From: Amycolatopsis japonica | GTDB taxonomy: Bacteria > Actinomycetota > Actinomycetes > Mycobacteriales > Pseudonocardiaceae | Reading direction: 5' to 3' | Assembly (NCBI RefSeq): GCF_000732925.1 | Contig: NZ_CP008953.1 | Span: 1,302,001 to 1,366,000, forward strand | Length of the DNA: 64,000 bases | Shown: piece by piece, positions 32,016-40,301 of the stretch | Layout of the letters: each line of letters opens with the position of its first letter | Position numbering within the stretch: position 1 is the stretch's first letter | Notes under the pieces: model-generated | Told to the model about the DNA's origin: nothing | Database searches by the model: none | Seen by the model: the letters and a program-made list of their open reading frames with translations, nothing else | Translations under genes and position numbers: made by a program

Positions 32016-32456
32016 TCAGCGTCGACGGCGCAGGGTGTCGAGGGCGTAGGTGCCCGGGCCGATCGCGGCGATCAGCAGGAAGATCCAGCAGTAGAGGGTC
32101 GACAGCTCGCCCATGTTCTGAAGCGGCAGCAGGCCTTCCGGCGCGTGCACGGTGAAGTAGGCGTAGGCCATGACGCCGGAGAGGAGTACCGCGACCGGCC
32201 GGGTGAACAGGCCCACCAGCACCAGCGCGGCGCCGACGACCTCGATCACGCTGCCGTACCAGCCGGGCCAGGAACCGAGCTCGACCGAGCCGCCCGCGCC
32301 GTCGACGCCACCGAAGAAGCCGAATCCCTGCAAACCGTGGCAGAGGAAGAGGAACGAGACGACGATCCGGACGGCCGACTGGATCGCGCCCTGGGCCTTG
32401 GCGGCACGCGAGGTGGTGGCGGTGGTGGTCTCGGCGGGGGTGATGGTCTGCGTCAT
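32016..32456 (-). CDS. DoxX-family membrane protein (copy 2)
   Basis: The 146-residue paralogue of the gene at 31394 keeps the same landmarks: VVSFLFLCHGLQGFGFF, WYGSVIEVVGAALVLVGLFTRP, SGVMAYAYFTVHAPEGLLPLQNMGE and the identical end GPGTYALDTLRRRR. The two differ mainly in the N-terminal tail and in the loop after helix 1 (GGVDGAGGSVELG here). This is a local tandem duplication. The ATG at 32456 matches the other copy's MTQT start. Confidence 0.85.
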   Translation of the reverse strand: MTQTITPAETTTATTSRAAKAQGAIQSAVRIVVSFLFLCHGLQGFGFFGGVDGAGGSVELGSWPGWYGSVIEVVGAALVLVGLFTRPVAVLLSGVMAYAYFTVHAPEGLLPLQNMGELSTLYCWIFLLIAAIGPGTYALDTLRRRR

Positions 32457-32597
32457 GGTTCCGGTCCTTCCGGGAGTGTCTGTCGGGCGGCTTCTGACAA
32501 CGCGTCGGACAGGCTCGACGCGAATCGACATCCACGACGAAACTTTTTTCGCGGGCCGGTCACATCACCCGGTCGGAGCAAGGCCAGACTGGACGGC

Positions 32598-33065
32598 ATG
32601 GCGGGTAAGACGAGTGCCGGGATCCTGCTCTTCCGCAGGTCGGGCGAGGTGACCGAGGTGCTTCTCGGGCATATGGGCGGGCCGTTCTGGGCGAAGAAGG
32701 ACGCGGGCGGCTGGTCGGTGCCCAAGGGGGAGTACGAGCCGGACGAGACGCCGGAGGCCGCGGCGCGGCGCGAGTTCCAGGAGGAGCTGGGGCTGCCGGC
32801 GCCGGAGGGGGAGTACCTCCCGCTCGGGGAGGTGAAGCAGTCCGGCGGCAAGGTCGTGACGGTCTGGGCGGTGGAGGGCGACCTCGACCCGGCTCAGGTC
32901 GTGCCGGGTGTCTTCGAGATGGAGTGGCCGCCGCGGTCGGGCCGGACGCAGGAGTTCCCGGAGGTCGACAGGGTCGCCTGGTTCGGGCTGGCCGAAGCCG
33001 AGGAGAAGTTGCTCAAGGGGCAGCGCCCGTTCCTCGTCCGGCTGGGCGACCTGCTCGACGGCTGA
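32598..33065 (+). CDS. Nudix hydrolase
   Basis: The 155-residue protein has a full Nudix box at residues 44-66 (GEYEPDETPEAAARREF then QEELG). It hydrolyses a nucleoside-diphosphate-linked substrate, and WAKKDAGGWSVPKG is the sequence around the box found in diadenosine-polyphosphate or NTP-type members. The last 53 bases overlap the end of the convergent HAD gene. Confidence 0.88.
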   Translation: MAGKTSAGILLFRRSGEVTEVLLGHMGGPFWAKKDAGGWSVPKGEYEPDETPEAAARREFQEELGLPAPEGEYLPLGEVKQSGGKVVTVWAVEGDLDPAQVVPGVFEMEWPPRSGRTQEFPEVDRVAWFGLAEAEEKLLKGQRPFLVRLGDLLDG

Positions 33066-33699
33066 GCAGCTCGCCGAGTGGTTTGTCGGCCAGCGAACCC
33101 AGCACGAGGTCGGCGTGGTCGAAGTTCAGCACCGCGGTGATCGCGTTCGGCACGGCGACGCATTCGAGCCCGGCGGCCTTCGCCGCGGTGACGCCGTGCG
33201 GTGAGTCCTCGAACGCGATCGCCTCGGCCGCGGGCAGATCCAGCGCGGCGAGCGCGGCCAGGTAGAGGTCCGGGCTCGGCTTCGCCTGGTGGAGGTCGCC
33301 GGTGAGCACGGCCTCGAACGCGTCCGTGAGGCCGAGCCGGTTCAGGTGGGTGGTGACCCAGTCGCCGGTCGAGCTGGACGCGATGGCCAGCCGCAGGCCC
33401 TGCTCCTTCGCGTCCGCGAGGTACTCCTCGACGCCGGGACGCGGCCCCACGGCTTCCAGCAGTTCGGTGACCCTGGCGCGGACGCCGGTGCGGACCGCGA
33501 CCCGGTCGAGGTTCTCGTCGTTCTTTTCCAGCAGCTCGAACATCGCGACGGCGGTGTTCTGCGTGCCGATCACGGTGTGCCAGACGTCGAGGGGGAGTTC
33601 GTCGCCGCGGGCGCGGAAGGTCTCCTGCCAGGCCACGAGGACGGCCGCCTCGGTGTCGACCAGCGTCCCGTCGAAGTCGAAGATCAATGCGCCGGTCAT
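33013..33699 (-). CDS. HAD-superfamily phosphatase (beta-phosphoglucomutase/phosphatase-like)
   Basis: The 228-residue protein shows DFDGTLVDTEAAV with Asp8 and Asp10, SSSTGDWV (motif II), KPSPDLYLAAL (motif III lysine) and AFEDSPHGVTAAKAAG (motif IV). Subclass I cap residues lie between motifs I and II. Likely substrates are small sugar phosphates or glycerol phosphate. The final 18 codons overlap the Nudix gene on the other strand, so the tail (SRRAGRPAGRGTGAAP) may be an extension read from that gene's complement. Confidence 0.87.
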   Translation of the reverse strand: MTGALIFDFDGTLVDTEAAVLVAWQETFRARGDELPLDVWHTVIGTQNTAVAMFELLEKNDENLDRVAVRTGVRARVTELLEAVGPRPGVEEYLADAKEQGLRLAIASSSTGDWVTTHLNRLGLTDAFEAVLTGDLHQAKPSPDLYLAALAALDLPAAEAIAFEDSPHGVTAAKAAGLECVAVPNAITAVLNFDHADLVLGSLADKPLGELLSRRAGRPAGRGTGAAP

Positions 33700-33730
33700 G
33701 GGACGAGTCTACGTCTTGACTCACTGAGTG

Positions 33731-33774
33731 GTACGGATTACCGTACGCATTCGTTAGGAAACTTACCAAACGAA
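33731..33774. promoter_or_regulatory. Two dyads upstream of the secreted phosphoesterase gene
   Basis: GTACGG-atta-CCGTAC (33731-33746) is a perfect dyad. It is followed at once by TTCGTTaGG/CCaAACGAA, an interrupted dyad at 33750-33774. They lie between the HAD start and the phosphoesterase start and are good operator candidates; no regulator gene adjoins them. Confidence 0.5.
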
Positions 33775-33847
33775 CAAGTGTACTCGAAGTGAACGCCGCG
33801 CACCCGTCCCTCTCAACCCGCCGCCACGGATTCCCGGGGAGATCGAT

Positions 33848-35434
33848 GTGAAGGCCCGAACCCGACTACTGCCACTAGGCGCGGCCGCCATCCTGTTGCC
33901 GACGCTGCTCAGCGGCAACGCGCAGGCCGCTGATGTCCTTTTGTCCCAAGGAAAACCCGTCCTCGTCTCCTCGGTGGAGTCGTCGTCCTACGGCGGTCCG
34001 CTCGCGGTCGACGGCAAGACGAGCACCCGCTGGGCGAGCGCCGAAGGCGTGGACCCGCAGTTCATCCGCATCGACCTCGGCGGCCCCTCGGCCATCAACC
34101 GGGTCAAGCTGAACTGGGAGGCCGCGTACGCCAGCGCGTATCGCCTGGAAGTCTCCAACGACGGCTCGGCGTGGACCTCGATCAAGTCCGTCACCGGCGG
34201 CAACGGCGGGACCGACGATCTCACCGGGCTGTCCGGCCGCGGCCGGTACCTGCGCCTCGTCGGCACCAAACGCGCCACCAGTTACGGCTACTCCCTTTGG
34301 GAGATGCAGGTTTACGGGACGTCGGACTCGTCCGGCGACACGCAGGCGCCCACCGCGCCGACGAACCTCAAGGCCGGTTCGATCACCGCGTCCACTGTGG
34401 ACTTGACGTGGACCGGTTCGACGGACAACGTCGGCGTCAGCGGCTACGAGGTGCTGCGGAACGGTCAGGTCGTCGGCACAACTGAAAGCGCTTCCTACAC
34501 CGACAGCGGGCTGAGCGCGTCGACCGCGTACAGCTACACAGTCCGTGCGAAGGACGCCGCCGGCAACACCTCGGCGGCCAGCAACCAGGTGCAGGCGACC
34601 ACGCAGGCGGGCGGTTCGTCGTTCGTCCTCGCCGCTTCCGGTGACATCGCCGAACAGTGCACCGCGTCCTCGTCCTCGTGCATCCACCCGAAGACCGCCG
34701 CGCTGGTCGGCCAGATGAACCCGGCCGCGGTGATCACCATGGGCGACAACCAGTACGACGACGCCCACATCGAGGACTTCACGAGCTACTTCGACAAGAC
34801 CTGGGGCAAGTACAAGAGCATCATGCACCCGGTCCCCGGCAACCACGAGACCTACGACCACACCCCGCTGGGCGCCTACAAGCAGTACTTCGGCAAGATC
34901 GCGACGCCGAACGGGAAGACCTACTACAGCTGGGAAATGGGCAACTGGCACTTCGTCGCCATCGACAGCACGGAGTTCTCGCCCGGTCTGGCCGCGAACG
35001 GGATCAGCGACGAGCAGCTGAACTGGATCAAGCAGGACCTGAAGAGCAACACCAAGCCCTGCGTCGCCGCGTACTACCACCACCCGCGCTACACCTCGGG
35101 TGACCACGGCGACAACGACAAGATGGCGACGCTCTGGGAGACCATGGTCGGAAACAAGGTCGACCTGGTCCTCAACGGGCACGACCACCACTACGAGCGC
35201 TTCTACCCGCAGAACGCCGACGGCGACAAGGACGCGGCCGGTCCGGTGCAGATCATCGGCGGTGGCGGCGGAGCGACCCTCTACCCGGTCAAGACCGAAC
35301 ACCCGGCCACCGCGAAGGCGATCTCGACCTACGGCGTGCTCAAGCTGAACATGTCGGACAACGCCTTCTCGACCCAGCTGATCGGTCTCGACGGCAAGAC
35401 CATCGACTCCTCTCCCACCTACACCTGCCACTGA
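33848..35434 (+). CDS. Secreted F5/8C - FN3 - metallophosphoesterase
   Basis: The 528-residue protein has a signal peptide (1-28, ending NAQA-AD) and an F5/8 type C carbohydrate-binding-like domain at about 30-158 (GGPLAVDGKTSTRWASAEG...FIRIDLGG). A fibronectin III module at about 165-255 follows (APTNLKAGSITASTVDLTW). A calcineurin-like phosphoesterase at about 262-528 has ASGDIAEQC, MGDNQYDD, VPGNHETYDH, YYHHPRYTS and LNGHDHHYERF, supplying all metal ligands. It probably releases phosphate from sugar-linked or purple-acid-type substrates outside the cell. The start is GTG 33848. A 13-bp hairpin at 35443 follows. Confidence 0.9.
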   Translation: MKARTRLLPLGAAAILLPTLLSGNAQAADVLLSQGKPVLVSSVESSSYGGPLAVDGKTSTRWASAEGVDPQFIRIDLGGPSAINRVKLNWEAAYASAYRLEVSNDGSAWTSIKSVTGGNGGTDDLTGLSGRGRYLRLVGTKRATSYGYSLWEMQVYGTSDSSGDTQAPTAPTNLKAGSITASTVDLTWTGSTDNVGVSGYEVLRNGQVVGTTESASYTDSGLSASTAYSYTVRAKDAAGNTSAASNQVQATTQAGGSSFVLAASGDIAEQCTASSSSCIHPKTAALVGQMNPAAVITMGDNQYDDAHIEDFTSYFDKTWGKYKSIMHPVPGNHETYDHTPLGAYKQYFGKIATPNGKTYYSWEMGNWHFVAIDSTEFSPGLAANGISDEQLNWIKQDLKSNTKPCVAAYYHHPRYTSGDHGDNDKMATLWETMVGNKVDLVLNGHDHHYERFYPQNADGDKDAAGPVQIIGGGGGATLYPVKTEHPATAKAISTYGVLKLNMSDNAFSTQLIGLDGKTIDSSPTYTCH

Positions 35435-35442
35435 TCCCCGTG

Positions 35443-35474
35443 AGGAGGTGCCGCGTCGCGTCGCGGCACCTCCT
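35443..35474 (+). terminator. Hairpin after the phosphoesterase gene
   Basis: Arms AGGAGGTGCCGCG (35443-35455) and CGCGGCACCTCCT (35462-35474) are perfect over 13 bp with a 6-base loop. It lies between two genes on the same strand, 8 bases after one stop and 20 before the next start, and so may only partly terminate. Confidence 0.6.
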
Positions 35475-35494
35475 TCCGGCGCTGGAGGTCTCCC

Positions 35495-36739
35495 ATGTAC
35501 ATCGCCACCAGTAGGGGATCGGACGCCGCGGCGGATGTCCCGAAGAGCGGCGTCAAGCGGGCCGTCACCGGGAACGTCGTCGCGCTCGGCCTGGTCAGCC
35601 TCGTCACCGACATCTCGTCGGAGATGGTGACCGCGGTCCTCCCGCTCTACCTCGTCCTCGGTCTCGGCCTGAGCCCGCTGCAGTTCGGTGTGCTCGACGG
35701 CCTCTATTCCGGTGTCACCGCCGTCGTCCGGCTCGTCGGCGGCCATCTCGCGGACCGCTGGCAGAAGCTCAAGGCGGTCGCCTGCTTCGGTTACGGGCTC
35801 TCGGCTTTGGGCAAGATCGGCCTGATGCTGGCGGGTTCGTCCACCGTCGCGATCGGCGCCGTGCTCGCGGCCGACCGCACCGGCAAAGGCGTCCGGACCG
35901 CCCCGCGCGACGCGCTGATCACCTTGAGCAGCGATCCCGAACACCTCGGCCGCGCGTTCGGCGTGCACCGCGCGATGGACACCTTCGGCGCGTTCCTCGG
36001 CCCGCTGGTCGCGATGGCCGTGCTCTGGCTCAGCCTGGGCAGCTACGACTCGGTGTTCTTCACGAGCTTCTGCATCGCCGCGATCGGCGTGATCATCCTG
36101 GTGGTGCTGGTCAAGGACCACCAGCCGAAGCCGCGAGCCGAGCGGACCAAGGTCTCCTTGCGGGAGACGGCGGGCCTGATCCGGCAGGCGTCGTTCCGGC
36201 GGATCTGCGTCTGGGCGGCGCTGCTGGGCCTGGTCACCCTCAGCGACTCGTTCCTCTACCTCGTGCTGCAGCGCCGCTGGGAACTCGGCGCGGTCTTCTT
36301 TCCCTTGCTGCCGCTGGGAACCGCGGGGGTGTACCTGCTGCTCGCCGTCCCGTTCGGCAGGCTTTCGGACCGGATCGGCCGCTGGAAGGTGTTCCTCGGT
36401 GGGCACGTCGCACTGGTCGTCGCGCTGCTGGCGCTGCTCGGCCCGGTGGACGGCGGCATCCTCGCGGTGCTGGCGCTCGTGCTGCACGGTGTCTTCTACG
36501 CGGCCACCGACGGTGTCCTGATGGCCGCCGCCGGGCCGCTGCTGCCCGAACACCAGCGGGCGAGCGGGCTGGCGCTGGTGCAGACCGGGCAGGCGACGAC
36601 GCGGATGCTCGCGTCCGTCCTTTTCGGACTCGCCTGGACCACCTGGGATCTGCACGCCGCGGTCCTGGTCGCCGCGGGCGCGCTGGCCGTGGTGGTCGTG
36701 GCGGCCGCCGTCCTCCGTCCGTTGCGGACCTACGCATGA
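35495..36739 (+). CDS. MFS transporter
   Basis: The 414-residue protein has about 12 helices. LVTDISSEMVTAVLPLYLV, DGLYSGVTAVVRLVGGHLADRWQKLKAV and AADRTGKGVRTAPRDALI are the pattern of the MFS group often annotated as multidrug or lysophospholipid-type transporters, with the motif GxLADR. Its stop overlaps the start of the TolB-like gene (ATGA). The pairing suggests the beta-propeller protein works with the transporter, but the substrate is unknown. Confidence 0.87.
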   Translation: MYIATSRGSDAAADVPKSGVKRAVTGNVVALGLVSLVTDISSEMVTAVLPLYLVLGLGLSPLQFGVLDGLYSGVTAVVRLVGGHLADRWQKLKAVACFGYGLSALGKIGLMLAGSSTVAIGAVLAADRTGKGVRTAPRDALITLSSDPEHLGRAFGVHRAMDTFGAFLGPLVAMAVLWLSLGSYDSVFFTSFCIAAIGVIILVVLVKDHQPKPRAERTKVSLRETAGLIRQASFRRICVWAALLGLVTLSDSFLYLVLQRRWELGAVFFPLLPLGTAGVYLLLAVPFGRLSDRIGRWKVFLGGHVALVVALLALLGPVDGGILAVLALVLHGVFYAATDGVLMAAAGPLLPEHQRASGLALVQTGQATTRMLASVLFGLAWTTWDLHAAVLVAAGALAVVVVAAAVLRPLRTYA

Positions 36740-37719
36740 GGGCGCGGATCCTGGGAGTGGCGGCGGCGGTCGTCGTCCTGATCGCGGCGGCCGTCGGCTA
36801 CGGCGTCCTCTCCCGGGACCGCGGGCCTGCCGTCAACTCGGTCGCGGTCGTGACCGGGCAGCCGGTTTCGGTGCAGGCCAAGGGACAACTGCTGTTCCGC
36901 AACACCGCTGAAGGCCCCGACTTCGGCCATCTCGCCACCGTTCCGGCCGACCGTCCCGGCGAACCCCGGAAGGTGTCCGGCCTCAGCTGCGACCGGTTCG
37001 CCGCTTCGGCGGGGACGGCGCTGTGCCTGGCCGCGCAGCCAGGAGTGCTGCCGCCGATGACCGACGTCATCGTGCTGGACAAGGACCTCAAGGAGATCCG
37101 CCGGATCGAACTGCCCGGCACGCCCAGCCGCGGCCGGGTCTCGCCGGACGGGAAGCTCGCCTACTGGACGCTGTTCGTCAATGGGGATTCCTATGCGGAG
37201 ACCGGGTTTTCGACCAGGGCGGGGATCTTCAACCTGGCCACCGGGAAACTGATGAAGAGCATCGAGGAGATGGGGCTCCTGCTCGACGGCAAGCCGTACT
37301 ACTCGTCCGACGTGAACTACTGGGGGATCACCTTCGCCCCCGACGGCAAGAAGTTCTACGCGACCGTGGGGACGAAGGGGAAGACGTACCTGGTCGAGGC
37401 GGACTACGAGAAACTCGTCGCGAGGATGATCCGGGAGAACGTCGAATGCCCGTCGCTCTCGCCGGACGCGAAGCGGATCGCGTTCAAGAAGAAGGTCTCC
37501 GCCGATCTCGCGGCGCCTTGGCGGCTGGCCGTCCTCGATCTGGCTTCCGGCAAGGAGACCATGCTGGCCGAGACACGGAGCGTGGACGACCAGGCGGCCT
37601 GGCTCGACGACCGGACCGTGGCGTACGGCGTGGACTCGGCGGTCTGGTCGGTTCCGGCGGACGGGAGCGGGGCGCCGCGGGAGCTGGTCGCGCAGGCCGC
37701 CTCACCTGCCGGTGTGTAG
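36736..37719 (+). CDS. TolB-like beta-propeller protein with N-terminal anchor
   Basis: The 327-residue protein has one hydrophobic segment (about 5-26, AAAVVVLIAAAVGYGVL) that anchors it outside the membrane, followed by WD40-like/TolB repeats (RVSPDGKLAYWTLF, ITFAPDGKKFYATVG, PSLSPDAKRIAFKK, YGVDSAVWSVPADG). It has no catalytic motif. It is coupled by a 4-bp overlap to the MFS gene and is followed by the repeat-rich gap 37720-38151. Confidence 0.8.
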   Translation: MRARILGVAAAVVVLIAAAVGYGVLSRDRGPAVNSVAVVTGQPVSVQAKGQLLFRNTAEGPDFGHLATVPADRPGEPRKVSGLSCDRFAASAGTALCLAAQPGVLPPMTDVIVLDKDLKEIRRIELPGTPSRGRVSPDGKLAYWTLFVNGDSYAETGFSTRAGIFNLATGKLMKSIEEMGLLLDGKPYYSSDVNYWGITFAPDGKKFYATVGTKGKTYLVEADYEKLVARMIRENVECPSLSPDAKRIAFKKKVSADLAAPWRLAVLDLASGKETMLAETRSVDDQAAWLDDRTVAYGVDSAVWSVPADGSGAPRELVAQAASPAGV

Positions 37720-37724
37720 TGGGT

Positions 37725-37838
37725 CGTGAGTTGCACCGCACTCACGTGATCGAGGGCGGAACTCGCGTGATCAGAGGCGGAACACCCGAGTGCGGCCTCC
37801 AGTCACGCGAGTCACGTCCCTGATCACGCGAGTCACGC
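37725..37838. repeat. Second copy of the GTGATCAG mosaic palindrome
   Basis: It contains ACTCACGTGATCGAGGGCGG and ACTCGCGTGATCAGAGGCGG facing CCAGTCACGCGAGT and CTGATCACGCGAGT. Nested dyads CGTGAGT/ACTCACG (37725-37731, 37740-37746) and CCGCACTC/GAGTGCGG are present. The units match those at 21724-21860, and the position (after a plus gene, before a minus gene) is the same. Confidence 0.65.
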
Positions 37839-37894
37839 CGTTGCTCACGCTGCGCCCTGCGCTTCGGATCGGTAGATACTGGGTCGGGCACCTG

Positions 37895-37953
37895 AAGTAC
37901 ATGAAGGCCCCCTTCCTTGCGCCTGGCGCAAGGAAGGGGGCCTTCATGTACTT
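37895..37953. terminator. 59-bp perfect palindrome
   Basis: Arms 37895-37923 and 37925-37953 are exact 29-base complements (AAGTACATGAAGG, CCCCCTTCCTTGCGCC). The TGAAGGCCCCCTT core is shared with the element at 9050, and CCTTCCTTGC resembles the 42421 element. It has no T-tract. Confidence 0.7.
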
Positions 37954-38067
37954 GGGGAAGGGGTGAAGGTCGAGTTTCCTCGGCTGAGCCGAGGGATGGG
38001 GGCCTTCACGCGCCGCCGTGGTGGTCGTTGTGATTGCTGGTGCAGGTGAGCTGCAGGTGGCGATCTC

Positions 38068-38122
38068 TGAAGGTAGTGAAGGCCTCCTTCACTACCTTCA
38101 GGGTAGGTAAGGAGGCCTTCAC
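38068..38122. terminator. Two mutually exclusive hairpins
   Basis: Hairpin A pairs 38068-38082 with 38086-38100 (TGAAGGTAGTGAAGG, 15 bp perfect). Hairpin B pairs 38076-38089 with 38109-38122 (GTGAAGGCCTCCTT, 14 bp perfect). The bases 38076-38089 belong to both, so only one can form at a time. Downstream of the macrodomain gene (-) and the TolB-like gene (+). Confidence 0.6.
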
Positions 38123-38151
38123 GGACTTTCGACCAGCAGGTACGTAAGGTC

Positions 38152-38700
38152 TTAGCCCGAATCGCCACTCACGAGGCCCATGGCGTCCGCCTGCTCCCGG
38201 AACACGTCGTAGGCGGCGGTCCCGAAGAGCACGAACCGCACCAGTTCCACCGAACAAGACCCGGCCGCGAGCGTGTTCGTCACGGTCTCGAGGGCGATTT
38301 CCGCCGCGGACTCGACGGGCCACCGGTAGATCCCGGTCGAGATCGCGGGGAACGCCACGGTGTGCGCGCCGAGATCGGCGGCGACGTGCAGCGAGTTGCG
38401 GTGGCAGGCCGCCAGCAGTGCCGAACGGTCTTCGGAATCGGACCACACCGGCCCGACGGTGTGCACCACCCAGCGCGCCGGGAGGCGGCCCGCCGTGGTG
38501 GCGACCGCCTCTCCGGTCTTCAGTCCCTTGCCGTAGTGGCCCGCGCGCAGGGCCCGGCATTCGGTGAGGATCTCCGGCCCGCCGCGGCGGTGGATCGCGC
38601 CGTCCACCCCGCCGCCGCCGCCGAGCAGTGACGAGTTCGCGGCGTTGACCACGACGTCGACCTCTTGTTCGGTGATGTCGCCTTCGACCAGTTCGATCAT
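38152..38700 (-). CDS. Macrodomain protein (O-acetyl-ADP-ribose deacetylase type)
   Basis: The 182-residue protein is a single macrodomain. GDITEQEVDVVVNAANSSLLGGGGGVDGAIHRRGG contains the asparagine and GGGGGVDGAIH loop that bind and cleave ADP-ribose derivatives in the MacroD/YmdB class. FPAISTGIYRWPVESAAEIA is the second loop. It is expected to hydrolyse O-acetyl-ADP-ribose or mono-ADP-ribosyl groups. It is the last gene of a three-gene unit (gaps of 13 and 23 bp) with the hydrolase and DUF998 genes. Confidence 0.92.
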   Translation of the reverse strand: MIELVEGDITEQEVDVVVNAANSSLLGGGGGVDGAIHRRGGPEILTECRALRAGHYGKGLKTGEAVATTAGRLPARWVVHTVGPVWSDSEDRSALLAACHRNSLHVAADLGAHTVAFPAISTGIYRWPVESAAEIALETVTNTLAAGSCSVELVRFVLFGTAAYDVFREQADAMGLVSGDSG

Positions 38701-38713
38701 CGGGATCGCTCCG

Positions 38714-39511
38714 TCAGTCGGTGAAGTACTCGATCAGGATTGGGGCAACGGCCTTCGGCTTGAGCATATGCGTCTGGCCCTCGATCGTGCGGTGCTCGGC
38801 GCCGGGCACCGCCTTCGCCAGGGCGGCGACGCCGTTGCGGACCCAGGCGGGGCTCTTGCCGCCGTCCATGACCAGCGTCGGCACGGAAACGCTCGCCCAG
38901 CGGCCTTCGGGCAGCGGGGTGCCGTCGTGCAGGCCGTCGAACAACGCGGCGTCGTAGCGCAGGGTCGGCGCGACCTTCTTCAGCTTCGGCCACGCGGGCA
39001 TGAACTGCATCATGAAGACGACCGGCGCCGGGACGCGGACGCCTTCCCGCATGAAGGTCTTGATCGCGGTGCCGGGACGGCCGGCGGCGATGGCTTTCTC
39101 CAGCCGCTCGTCGTAGTCGGCCGGGACCGGCGGGCGCGTGTCGTCGACGACCAGCGGGAATTCGTAGACCGCCAGTTTCGTGATCGGCAGCCCGCCCTTC
39201 GCGGCTTCGAGGGCGAGCGCGGCGCCGGACGAGATCCCGTAGACGTGGGCCGTCCCGCCCGCTTCCTTGATCAGTGCAGCGATGTCCTCTACTTCGCGGG
39301 CGACGGAGAACGGCGCGGTGTCGCCGCTCTCGCCGCGGCCGCGGCGGTCGTAGGTGTAGACGGTGAAGTGCGCGGCCAGTTCGGCGGCCAGCGGTTTGGC
39401 CGGGCCGAACTCGCGATGGCACATCGCGCCGTCGACCAGGATGACGGCGGGGCCGGAGCCGGTGCGGGTGTAGGCGATGGTGGTGCCGTCTTGCGAGGTC
39501 ACGGTGCTCAT
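38714..39511 (-). CDS. Alpha/beta hydrolase
   Basis: The 265-residue protein starts MSTVTSQDGTTIAYTRTGSG, the usual edge strand. The nucleophile elbow is YGISSGAAL (serine), the oxyanion region VDGAMCHREFG, and the final histidine is in EGQTHMLK. This resembles small epoxide-hydrolase- or esterase-like enzymes. The substrate is unknown. It is flanked in the same operon by a DUF998 membrane protein and a macrodomain protein. Confidence 0.87.
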   Translation of the reverse strand: MSTVTSQDGTTIAYTRTGSGPAVILVDGAMCHREFGPAKPLAAELAAHFTVYTYDRRGRGESGDTAPFSVAREVEDIAALIKEAGGTAHVYGISSGAALALEAAKGGLPITKLAVYEFPLVVDDTRPPVPADYDERLEKAIAAGRPGTAIKTFMREGVRVPAPVVFMMQFMPAWPKLKKVAPTLRYDAALFDGLHDGTPLPEGRWASVSVPTLVMDGGKSPAWVRNGVAALAKAVPGAEHRTIEGQTHMLKPKAVAPILIEYFTD

Positions 39512-39534
39512 GGCGGGAATTCTCCTGTAGTCGT

Positions 39535-40179
39535 TCAGCGGGTGGTGCGGAGGATGACGGCGGTGACCCAGCCCCAGGCCAGCATCACGGCGGCCCAGAA
39601 GGCGAGCATCACGACGGCGTTCGCGTTGCCGGAGCTCATCGTGGCGAAGGCGGCGAAGAACGCGATGCCGGTGGCGCGGGAGTAGGCGGCCCAGCCGCGG
39701 TGGCCCTCACGGGAGAAGCGGCTCGCGAACACGAAGGTCGCGGCGATCAGCGAGAGGAAACCGACCGAGCCGGCGGTCATGTGCAGGATGCCCGCGGTGC
39801 TGATGGTGGCGGGGCCGGAACCGGCCGGGAAGCCATTGCCCGGGTCGGCCTTGAAGACCGCGGCGAAGAGCAGGCTCACGCCGAAGACGCCCAGCAGCCG
39901 TGGCCCCCACGTGCTTCCTCTGCCCGGTTCGAGTGTCCGGCTCAGGCCGACCGCTCCCGCGATCATCAGGACCCCGGTGACCAGGAAGTTCGTCACCTGG
40001 ATCCAGCCGGCGTCGCCGTTGCTCAGCATGCTCGCCGGGTGCTTCGTCAGGTCGAAGCCGTCGCGTACGGCGGCCTGGGTGAGCGAGGTCAGGAAGTACA
40101 GCGGGCCCGAGACGGCGCCGCAGGCGAGCAGGGCGCGGGCGGGAAGCGCGACGTGGGGCCGGGTGGCGGTGATGGTCAT
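39535..40179 (-). CDS. DUF998 membrane protein
   Basis: The 214-residue DUF998 protein has about six helices and the family's marks: ALLACGAVSGPLYFLTSLTQAAVRDGFDLTKHPASMLSNGDAGW in the first part and RATGIAFFAAFATMSSG near the end. Function unknown. The ATG at 40179 is preceded by AAAGG. It heads the DUF998-hydrolase-macrodomain unit, whose promoter region contains the dyads at 40238-40260. Confidence 0.85.
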   Translation of the reverse strand: MTITATRPHVALPARALLACGAVSGPLYFLTSLTQAAVRDGFDLTKHPASMLSNGDAGWIQVTNFLVTGVLMIAGAVGLSRTLEPGRGSTWGPRLLGVFGVSLLFAAVFKADPGNGFPAGSGPATISTAGILHMTAGSVGFLSLIAATFVFASRFSREGHRGWAAYSRATGIAFFAAFATMSSGNANAVVMLAFWAAVMLAWGWVTAVILRTTR

Positions 40180-40237
40180 CGGTTTCTGCCTTTCGGGGCG
40201 GGGTGCGTTGGCACAACTCTCGCTCCGAAAGGCTCTA

Positions 40238-40260
40238 TTGTCAAGACAAAAAAATTTGTC
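40238..40260. promoter_or_regulatory. Overlapping dyads covering the DUF998 operon promoter
   Basis: TTGTCAAGACAA (40238-40249) is a perfect 12-bp palindrome. GACAAA-aaaa-TTTGTC (40245-40260) overlaps it. On the minus strand this places TTGACA inside the first dyad as a -35 element, so a bound regulator would block the DUF998 operon. The A/T run is unusual in this GC-rich DNA. No regulator gene is adjacent. Confidence 0.6.
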
Positions 40261-40301
40261 GGTGATGCCGATGAGGCACGAGAGGTGTCGCAACGGGGTG
40301 G

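Larger units (their letters stand above)
37720..38151. other. Repeat-rich gap between convergent genes
   Basis: 432 bases with no gene. In order it holds the GTGATCAG mosaic (37725-37838), the 59-bp palindrome (37895-37953), a small dyad CCTCGGC/GCCGAGG (37978-37994) and the two alternative hairpins at 38068-38122. GGCCTTCACG at 38001-38010 is a stray copy of an arm word. Confidence 0.6.
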
